Shown here: in pieces, positions 23,973 to 29,459 of the stretch
How positions within the stretch are numbered: the first letter of the stretch is position 1
How the letters are laid out: every line of letters begins with the position of its first letter
NCBI GenBank assembly: GCA_016932965.1
Contig: JAFGBW010000224.1
Span: forward strand, 1 to 29,459
Source: Candidatus Auribacterota bacterium
GTDB lineage: Bacteria; Auribacterota; JAFGBW01
DNA: 29,459 nucleotides
Direction of reading: 5' to 3'
The notes under the pieces: model-generated
Seen by the model: the letters and a program-made list of their open reading frames with translations, nothing else
Told to the model about the DNA's origin: nothing
The model's database searches: none
Program-made: the position numbers and the translations under genes

Positions 23973-25139
23973 TCACACAGAAGGCAAAAGGATTTTAAAA
24001 GTAGTACCCTTCCCTTCCTTTGTTTCAACAAAGATGTCACCATTGTGGGATTTAATGATGCCGTAACTCAAAGACAATCCTAATCCTGTTCCCTCTCCGG
24101 GAGACCGAGTGGTAAAAAAGGGATCAAATATTTTATTGAGATGGGTTTCTGGAATGCCGCATCCGTTGTCTTCAATTACCACTTCCACACCGGGAGAGTC
24201 TTCCGAAGTGCTGATCCGTGTTAAAACAGTTATATATCCCTGTCTTTCAGCAGGAACTGCCTTGATGGCATTGATCAGGATATTCATAAACACCTGCTGC
24301 AATTGGATGGGATCTCCCAAAATAAGAGGCAAAGGATTGGCATAGTGCATTTCAAAACGGATTTTATCGAGATTCATCTGATTGCGGATGATCTCAAGAG
24401 TGTCAGCCAAAACCACATTCACGTCAATTTTTAAAAATTCGATGGGGGAACTGCGTGAAAATCGCAATAATTTCTCTATGATGACCTTGCACCGCTGAAT
24501 ATCGCGCACCATGAATTCCATGTATTTGCAGTATAATGCTGCGTCTTCGTTCTTTTCGTCGACTTTCCCCTTCATTTTTCCAAGCATAAATTGGGAATAC
24601 CCCAGGATCCCGCCTATCGGATTATTCAGTTCATGAGCGATTCCTGCCGTGAGTTCTCCTACAGCCGCCAGCTTCCCTGCCTGAATAAGCTGATTATGGA
24701 TTTCCTCGATTTCCCTGGTACGGGTGAGAACTTTCTCTTCTAACTCCTTCGAATAGCAGCTCATTTCCTGTTGCTTTTGTATAAAAAAATCATTCATTTT
24801 TTTAAAAGCAAACGATAATTTCCCCAATTCATCCGGAAGATCCAGTAAGGGAACATCTGAAAAATCGCCATTTGAAATCCGGGTGGCAGCATCTTCCAAT
24901 CTTTTTAAAGGATCCACCAAAGATCGAAGAAATATCCAGTGAAAAACAACACTCACGCCCAAAATGACCGCAAATAGCAAAAAAAGAGCTGGAGTAATCG
25001 GTATCCAATCCAGTCGAAAATAGACAGGTTTTGCAATAAAAAAAATGCTGAGCGTCAGACAAGCGAACAAAATAAGAAAAAATAAAACAGCTGTTAGCTT
25101 TAATCTAAGATGGCATCGGATAGAATTTAACAGCAACAT
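23973..25139 (-). CDS. membrane histidine kinase, NtrB/AtoS-like
   Basis: 388 aa. Two transmembrane segments (~14-36 and ~48-70) are separated by only about 12 residues, so there is no periplasmic sensor. A HAMP linker (~70-122), a coiled coil (~122-150) and HisKA (IAHELNNPIGGILGYS, H169) follow. The ATPase domain has the N-box (NILINAIKAV), G1 (VIEDNGCGIPE), F-box (FDPFFTTR) and G2 (GEGTGLGLSLSYGI). The GELTAGIAHELNNP wording is typical of kinases that pair with sigma-54 activators. It starts 6 bases after the activator gene without a visible Shine-Dalgarno, so it is likely translated by coupling. The signal is probably sensed in the membrane or cytoplasm. Confidence 0.93.
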   Translation of the reverse strand: MLLLNSIRCHLRLKLTAVLFFLILFACLTLSIFFIAKPVYFRLDWIPITPALFLLFAVILGVSVVFHWIFLRSLVDPLKRLEDAATRISNGDFSDVPLLDLPDELGKLSFAFKKMNDFFIQKQQEMSCYSKELEEKVLTRTREIEEIHNQLIQAGKLAAVGELTAGIAHELNNPIGGILGYSQFMLGKMKGKVDEKNEDAALYCKYMEFMVRDIQRCKVIIEKLLRFSRSSPIEFLKIDVNVVLADTLEIIRNQMNLDKIRFEMHYANPLPLILGDPIQLQQVFMNILINAIKAVPAERQGYITVLTRISTSEDSPGVEVVIEDNGCGIPETHLNKIFDPFFTTRSPGEGTGLGLSLSYGIIKSHNGDIFVETKEGKGTTFKILLPSV

Positions 25140-25145
25140 GAGCGG

Positions 25146-26129
25146 TTAGGACATATGTCTGGGATTGTTCTTTTTATCTGGTTTCTTTAGGTCGTATTCC
25201 AGAATTTTCCTGTTTAATCTGGGCCTAGAAATCTGAAGCAATCTGGCTGCTTTAGATTTATTCCATCGGCAATGTTGAAGGGTCCGTAGAATATGAGTTT
25301 TTTCCATATCGTTCAGGGAAAATGATTCCATCGTCAATATTTTTTCCGTTGAGCTTTTTTCATTCCCCAACTCTAATCGTAATGGGATGTCCTCGAGCCA
25401 GATCATGTCTTTCTCACAAAGTGCAACAGCTGTCCGTACCACATTTCTGAGTTCTCTGACATTGCCTTTCCAATCATGATTGACTAAAAAATTCAAGGCC
25501 ACATTAGATATCCCCTTTATTTTTTTCCCAAAATCAGTGGAAAACTGCTTAATAAAACTCTCAAGCAGGATAGGAATGTCCTCTTTTCTTTCCCTTAAAG
25601 GAGGGATTTCCATAGTGATTTCACGAATGCGATAGTAAAGATCCATTCTGAATGAATTTGTTTCTACCTTTTCAATGAGATTTTGATTGGTGGCACTCAC
25701 AACCCTTACATCTACATTCACAACCTCTTCCCCGCCGACCCTGATGAATTGTTTGGTTTCAATAGCTTGAAGTATTTTGGCTTGTGCGGAAAGATTCATG
25801 TCACCAATTTCATCCAGGAAAAGCGTTCCTTTGTGGGCCAATTCAAATTTTCCTTTTCTTTTCGCATAGGCGCCAGTGAATGCACCCTTGTCGTGTCCGA
25901 ATAATTCCGATTCCAACAGGGATTCCGGAATGGCCGAACAATTGACAGAAACAAAAGGCCCACTTTTTCTGGTGGAATTGTCATGAATGGCCATGGCTAA
26001 AAGATTCTTACCAGTCCCATTTTCACCGGTAATGAGAACGGAAATATCAGATGTAGATATTTTTTTTGCGACCTTGATTACAGAAAGAAATTTTTCATTA
26101 GCTGTAAGAATCTGACTGAATTCAATCAT
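25146..26129 (-). CDS. sigma-54-dependent transcriptional activator lacking a receiver domain
   Basis: 327-aa AAA+ enhancer-binding protein. Walker A is GENGTGKN (35-42), the sigma-54-contact loop is GAFTGA (82-87) and Walker B is TLFLDEI (102-108). The sensor/arginine-finger segment is FRMDLYYRI, followed by PPLRERKEDIP. A Fis-type HTH (WNKSKAARLLQISRPRLNR, ~289-307) ends the protein. The AAA+ domain begins about six residues from the start, so there is no receiver or PAS domain, as in PspF. That is odd next to a histidine kinase, which would normally phosphorylate a receiver. No upstream in-frame extension or fragment of a receiver is seen in the 97-base gap before it. Confidence 0.93.
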   Translation of the reverse strand: MIEFSQILTANEKFLSVIKVAKKISTSDISVLITGENGTGKNLLAMAIHDNSTRKSGPFVSVNCSAIPESLLESELFGHDKGAFTGAYAKRKGKFELAHKGTLFLDEIGDMNLSAQAKILQAIETKQFIRVGGEEVVNVDVRVVSATNQNLIEKVETNSFRMDLYYRIREITMEIPPLRERKEDIPILLESFIKQFSTDFGKKIKGISNVALNFLVNHDWKGNVRELRNVVRTAVALCEKDMIWLEDIPLRLELGNEKSSTEKILTMESFSLNDMEKTHILRTLQHCRWNKSKAARLLQISRPRLNRKILEYDLKKPDKKNNPRHMS

Positions 26130-26188
26130 GGAAATCCTTTTAACTTCCTCTTGACCTAAACCAGATTAGTAAAAATAAGATGGAATGA

Positions 26189-26216
26189 ATTATTTCAAAA
26201 GAGAGGAGAACGTCAA
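26189..26216 (-). promoter_or_regulatory. candidate sigma-70 promoter for activator-kinase operon
   Basis: Read on the minus strand: TTGACG (26216-26211), 16-base spacer, AATAAT (26194-26189), five of six matches in each box. It lies just after the queA terminator and about 60 bases before the activator start. No -24/-12 sigma-54 site was found here, so self-activation through sigma-54 is not evident. Confidence 0.45.
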
Positions 26217-26217
26217 T

Positions 26218-26246
26218 AAAAAAGAATTATTCTTTACAATAATTCT
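26218..26246 (-). terminator. Rho-independent terminator overlapping the queA stop codon
   Basis: Minus strand: AGAATTATT (26246-26238), loop GTAAAG, AATAATTCT (26231-26223), then six T's (26223-26218, one shared with the stem). The stem is perfect over 9 bp but AT-rich. The queA TAA stop lies inside the 3' arm. Confidence 0.55.
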
Positions 26247-27273
26247 CGAGCAATACCGCATCTCCATAGGAAAAAAACCGCATTTTTTCTCGGATAGCCC
26301 GAGCATAGATTTGTCTAATGAATTCCACGCCACTAAAAGCGCTGACTAGCATCAACAAAGTGGATTTTGGCTGGTGAAAATTAGTGATCAGACGATCGCA
26401 GCTTGACACTTTTTTGGGAGGATAAATGAATAGATCCGTATGTCCTTTGTACGAATGGAAACGGTTATGTGAAAAACAGGTTTCCAATACTCTTATACTG
26501 GTCGTACCAACCGCTGTTAATCTGCACCCTTTCTCCCTGGATTGATTCAAGATTTCCGCTGTTTGAAGAGATAGTTCCATCCACTCCCGATGCATGATAT
26601 GAGAAGAAGGCTCTGCTGTATTAACAGGCAAAAAAGTCCCGGGTCCAATATGAAGTAAAACATCAACGCACAAAACTCCCTTTTTCTTTAATTGCGTCAA
26701 CAATTCATGAGTAAAATGAAATCCAGCAGTCGGAGCAGCGGCTGATCCTATCCAAGTTGAATACACGGTTTGATAACGGGATTCATCCTCTTCCATTGAA
26801 TCGGTATTTTTTCTTCTGATATAGGGGGGAAGAGGAACCCCGCCATATTTTTGAAGCATTCTCTGAATATCGATTGATTTTTCAGTGATAACAGTCCCAA
26901 AATAATCTTTTTTCTTCTCCAGGATGACAGAAATGCTTTCAGTTAAATCCAAAGCGTCCCCTTCCTTGAGTCGCCTTATATTTTTTATCATCACATCCCA
27001 TCGTCTTGCGTCAACAGGCTCCACAAATAGCAGTTCATGCTTTATACCTGTTCTCCTGCACACGGCATTCATTCTGGCTTTCATGACCTGGGTGTTGTTC
27101 AGGATCAACACATCGTTCTCATCAAATAAATCAACGATTTGTCTAAAAGGGAAAATGCGCATGTTCATGGACGGAACAAGGATTTTCGCGTCTTCCCGGA
27201 AATGGGACGGATGTTGCGCGATTAGTTCAGACGGAAGCGTATAATCGAAATCAGCGGTCGTATAGGTGTTCAT
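26227..27273 (-). CDS. queA: tRNA preQ1(34) S-adenosylmethionine ribosyltransferase-isomerase
   Basis: Cytoplasmic enzyme adding the epoxycyclopentandiol ring from SAM to preQ1 at wobble position 34 of Asn, Asp, His and Tyr tRNAs (queuosine pathway). At 348 aa it is normal. Family motifs are FDYTLPSELIAQHPSHFRED, NNTQVMKARM, PLPPYIRR, YQTVYSTWIGSAAAPTAGFHF, LHIGPGTFLPV, TAVGTTSIRVLET and TDLFIYPP. It follows rpsG after 32 bases that are almost entirely one hairpin, and has no visible Shine-Dalgarno. No tgt, yajC or secD follows, unlike the common queA-tgt-yajC arrangement. Confidence 0.96.
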   Translation of the reverse strand: MNTYTTADFDYTLPSELIAQHPSHFREDAKILVPSMNMRIFPFRQIVDLFDENDVLILNNTQVMKARMNAVCRRTGIKHELLFVEPVDARRWDVMIKNIRRLKEGDALDLTESISVILEKKKDYFGTVITEKSIDIQRMLQKYGGVPLPPYIRRKNTDSMEEDESRYQTVYSTWIGSAAAPTAGFHFTHELLTQLKKKGVLCVDVLLHIGPGTFLPVNTAEPSSHIMHREWMELSLQTAEILNQSREKGCRLTAVGTTSIRVLETCFSHNRFHSYKGHTDLFIYPPKKVSSCDRLITNFHQPKSTLLMLVSAFSGVEFIRQIYARAIREKMRFFSYGDAVLLENYCKE

Positions 27274-27274
27274 G

Positions 27275-27306
27275 ATAAATTTTTGCTTTTTTCGGCAAAA
27301 ATTTAT
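27275..27306 (-). promoter_or_regulatory. perfect 12-bp hairpin in the rpsG-queA gap
   Basis: Minus strand: ATAAATTTTTGC (27306-27295), loop CGAAAAAA, GCAAAAATTTAT (27286-27275), then C and the queA ATG. It spans from the rpsG stop codon to one base before queA. No T-run follows, so it is not a standard terminator on this strand. It occupies the place where a queA ribosome-binding site should be. Confidence 0.6.
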
Positions 27307-27776
27307 TACCAGCGATAATGAGCAAAGGCACGGTTTGCCTCGGCCATCTTATGTGTTTCTTCTCTTTTTTTGACTGAAATTCCGGTATTATTGAAGGCAT
27401 CCAAAAGCTCATTAGCCAATTTTTTCTTAAAAGAGCCTGTTCCCCGTTTTCTGGCATTCCAAACGATCCATCTCATGGCTAAAGCATTTCCCCTTTCAGT
27501 TGTCACCTCCATCGGAACCTGGTAGGTTGCTCCTCCAACCCGTCTGGATTTAACTTCCAAAAGCGGTCTCACATTGCTGAGAGCTTTTTCAAAGGCGGAT
27601 AAACCTGTTTCCTTTGTCTTTTCAGATAACATATCCAGAGCGGAATACACTATTTTTTCCGCGATGGCTTTCTCACCTTGTATCATGGCCACATTGATGA
27701 ACCGATTAACAAGATAATGGTTATAGATGGGATCCGGAGAAACCGGCCTTTTTATAGCTCCTCTTCGACGTGACAT
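27306..27776 (-). CDS. rpsG: 30S ribosomal protein S7
   Basis: 156-aa primary 16S rRNA-binding protein that nucleates the 30S head. It opens [19 protein letters not shown] and contains [43 protein letters not shown] and ends [19 protein letters not shown], all standard. Shine-Dalgarno GGAG overlaps the rpsL stop (TAGGAG), 11 bases after rpsL. In most bacteria fusA and tuf follow; here queA does. Confidence 0.98.
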   Translation of the reverse strand: MSRRRGAIKRPVSPDPIYNHYLVNRFINVAMIQGEKAIAEKIVYSALDMLSEKTKETGLSAFEKALSNVRPLLEVKSRRVGGATYQVPMEVTTERGNALAMRWIVWNARKRGTGSFKKKLANELLDAFNNTGISVKKREETHKMAEANRAFAHYRW

Positions 27777-27787
27777 AGTTATAACTC

Positions 27788-28186
27788 CTATTTCTTTTTT
27801 GCTCCCGCTTCTTTGGGAATTTCTTTTTTACTCCCGTATTTGGAACGGCTTTTCTTTCTATCTGCCACACCTAAGGAATCCAGCGCTCCTCTTACTATAT
27901 GGAAACGAACTCCGGGTAAATCCTTCACACGTCCCCCACGGACCAATACAAGAGAATGCTCCTGTAAATTATGCCCAATACCAGGAATATAAGCTGTGAC
28001 TTCAAATCCATTGGTCAGACGCACCCTGGCAATCTTTCTCAAAGCGGAATTGGGTTTCTTCGGAGTCATGGTTTTTACCTGAACACAAACTCCCCTTCTT
28101 TGAGGACACTGCGTCAATGCCCTGTTCTTTTTGGCTCGCAGAACACGAATTCTTCCTTTACTGATTAATTGGTTGATGGTGGGCAC
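27788..28186 (-). CDS. rpsL: 30S ribosomal protein S12
   Basis: 132-aa decoding-centre protein. It opens [11 protein letters not shown] and has [20 protein letters not shown], with K43 and K44 at the usual streptomycin-resistance position (Lys, so wild-type). [11 protein letters not shown] places D89 as the RimO methylthiolation target. The C-terminal tail is short and Lys-rich. The start is GTG, with AAGGAGG 6-7 bases upstream inside the end of rpoC. Cell location: ribosome. Neighbours rpoC (2-base gap) and rpsG form the usual beta'-str operon order. Confidence 0.98.
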   Translation of the reverse strand: MPTINQLISKGRIRVLRAKKNRALTQCPQRRGVCVQVKTMTPKKPNSALRKIARVRLTNGFEVTAYIPGIGHNLQEHSLVLVRGGRVKDLPGVRFHIVRGALDSLGVADRKKSRSKYGSKKEIPKEAGAKKK

Positions 28187-28188
28187 CT

Positions 28189-29459
28189 TTACTCCTCCTT
28201 GCCTTGTTCTGAACCGGATGTCTCTGTCTCATCTTGAGAAAAAATCGTTTTTTCACCTTCTTCTTCATCAAGAATGTCTGAATTGAGATCCAAATCTGTT
28301 AGTGTTTTTTCACTTTCAGAAATCAATGTTTTAACCGATTCTATATTTAAATCTTTTTCTTCTTTTAATCCCAATTCCAAAGCTCCCTTCTCATAACGCA
28401 ACTCTTTTATTCCATGAAACCCTGTTCCAGCCGGAATAATATGGCCCATGATCACATTTTCTTTGAATCCTAAAAGTTGGTCCACCCTTCCATTTGCCGT
28501 TGCGTCAGTTAAAACCCTTGTTGTTTCCTGGAAAGAGGCCGCTGAAATAAAGCTATCCGTGGCCAAAGAAGCCTTTGTAATCCCCAATAGCAATGGAGTC
28601 GCTTCAGCCGGTTTTCCGTTCTTCTTCACCACTTTCTGATTTTCTATATCAAAATCCAGTCGGTCTATGATGTCATCAAAGAGGAAACGGCTGTCGCCGG
28701 GATCCGTGATTCTCACCTTCCTAAGCATCTGCCGGATGATGATTTCAATGTGCTTGTAATTGATGCTCACTCCCTGCAGTCTGTATACTTCCTGAATCTG
28801 ATTTAAAAGATATTCCTGAAGTTCCTTGATTCCGCCTACAGACAAAATTTCCTGCGGGGCAACCGGGCCTTCCGTGAGCTGCTGCCCCTTTTTGACATAA
28901 TCGCCTCTGTAAACAGTCAAATGACTCCCAAAAGATATCAAATGCTCCTCTTCCACTCCTGTTTCCGGATCACGAACAATCACCCGCCGCTTCCCCTTGT
29001 AAGGGTCGCTGAATTCGACAATTCCGTCAATTTTGGCGATTTCTGCTGCATCCTTGGGATAACGAGCCTCAAACAGTTCGGCCACCCTGGGAAGCCCCCC
29101 TGTGATATCTTTCGTCTTGATGATTTTTCTCGGCGTCTTTGCCAGCAGACTTCCTGCGATGATTTTCTCCCCCTGATTCACCACAATATGAGCAGCCGTC
29201 GGAATAGTATAGTAAGCTAGAGGTTCTCCGCTTTTTTCATCGCGAATAACGATCTGGGGATGCAAATCCTCCTTGTGATCCACTACGATCATCTCAAATA
29301 ATCCCGTGGATTCATCCATTTCGTTTTTCACAGTGATCCCTTCCACTACATCATGAAATTCAATCATTCCATCCCGCTCTGACAGGATCGGCACATTATA
29401 AGGATCCCATCTCACAAACACCTGGTCTTTTTTCACCGTTCCATAATTAGGAATAGAAA
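28189..29459 (-). CDS. rpoC: RNA polymerase beta' subunit, C-terminal part
   Basis: About the last 422 residues; the frame runs off the right edge, with codons reading SIPNYGT upstream of a chance GTG at 29436. Recognisable RpoC segments are [27 protein letters not shown], a SBHM-type insert, VHYKHIE-like [28 protein letters not shown] and [33 protein letters not shown] follows. The extreme C-terminus is an acidic Glu/Asp/Ser tail of about 50 residues. The active-site NADFDGD motif lies outside the window. It ends 2 bases before rpsL. Confidence 0.97.
   Translation of the reverse strand, partial: SIPNYGTVKKDQVFVRWDPYNVPILSERDGMIEFHDVVEGITVKNEMDESTGLFEMIVVDHKEDLHPQIVIRDEKSGEPLAYYTIPTAAHIVVNQGEKIIAGSLLAKTPRKIIKTKDITGGLPRVAELFEARYPKDAAEIAKIDGIVEFSDPYKGKRRVIVRDPETGVEEEHLISFGSHLTVYRGDYVKKGQQLTEGPVAPQEILSVGGIKELQEYLLNQIQEVYRLQGVSINYKHIEIIIRQMLRKVRITDPGDSRFLFDDIIDRLDFDIENQKVVKKNGKPAEATPLLLGITKASLATDSFISAASFQETTRVLTDATANGRVDQLLGFKENVIMGHIIPAGTGFHGIKELRYEKGALELGLKEEKDLNIESVKTLISESEKTLTDLDLNSDILDEEEGEKTIFSQDETETSGSEQGKEE
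28193..28200 (-). promoter_or_regulatory. Shine-Dalgarno of rpsL inside the rpoC 3' end
   Basis: Minus strand AAGGAGGA sits 6 bases before the GTG start of rpsL and fixes that start. It lies within the last codons of rpoC, consistent with coupled translation. Confidence 0.8.

Noticed and set aside
26130-26226. sigma-54 (-24/-12) promoter driving the activator itself
   Set aside because: No TGGCAC-N5-TTGC-like pair is present; a sigma-70-like pair fits better.
27275-27306. preQ1 riboswitch upstream of queA
   Set aside because: The sequence is a simple hairpin with no second stem, pseudoknot tail or conserved preQ1 loop, and it is too short.
1-29459. tRNA, rRNA, CRISPR array, transposon or prophage
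   Set aside because: Gaps were read for T-loop-like GTTCRANNC with flanking stems, regularly spaced repeats and integrase/transposase motifs; none were seen.

Overview
The window is ordinary chromosomal DNA, with mostly housekeeping genes, from an uncultured-type Gram-negative bacterium of moderate to low GC. The Gram-negative inference rests on a lipobox lipoprotein, a DUF374 acyltransferase of the outer-membrane lipid type, type IV-like prepilins and MreB. The taxon cannot be fixed from sequence alone. The short prepilins with a late Cys-Pro...Tyr...Cys pattern, the TPR-tailed GT-C glycosyltransferase and the broken str operon recall candidate phyla such as Omnitrophota, but that is only a memory-based impression. 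I see no rRNA, tRNA, CRISPR array, transposase or phage genes. No gene-free stretch exceeds 300 bases; the longest are 997-1242, 2095-2315, 21441-21659 and 11304-11518.

Layout, left to right. Bases 1-2094 carry the end of folK, panB (4-base overlap) and panC: folate and pantothenate synthesis. Bases 2316-3937 hold a coupled pair, a BON-like protein and a TPR protein. A structured intergenic repeat (3952-4091) precedes rimO. A tandem ThyX-like protein (5594-7219) starts at TTG and is followed by gmd, a 3D-domain lipoprotein coupled to gmd, a membrane-anchored PilZ protein, a secreted SYLF protein and a DAHP-synthase-family enzyme. An AT-rich leader then precedes three prepilin genes (11519-12849). 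Genes 2 and 3 are recent duplicates separated by a strong terminator. A GT-C glycosyltransferase with TPRs runs against them on the minus strand.

Bases 14734-22902 (plus strand) carry a small HAD-like protein, a 4Fe-4S ferredoxin, leucyl aminopeptidase, transketolase overlapping an archaeal-type phosphoglycerate mutase, mreB, a DUF374 acyltransferase and a secreted protein of unknown function. Everything from 22951 to the right edge is on the minus strand. In transcription order this is the end of rpoC, rpsL, rpsG, queA, a terminator, then a sigma-54 activator without receiver domain, a histidine kinase and a GalE-like epimerase.

Themes: translation and its modification (rpsL, rpsG, queA, rimO, whose substrate S12 is also encoded here), envelope and surface sugars (gmd, GalE-like, GT-C, DUF374, 3D lipoprotein, PilZ, pilins), cofactors (folK, panB, panC) and central carbon (transketolase, ApgM, DAHP synthase). 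I found no clearly new multi-gene system. The items most worth a second look are the tandem ThyX-like protein with altered signature residues, a perfect 12-bp hairpin filling the rpsG-queA gap, the kinase paired with a receiver-less activator, the intergenic repeat, and the divergent DAHP synthase.
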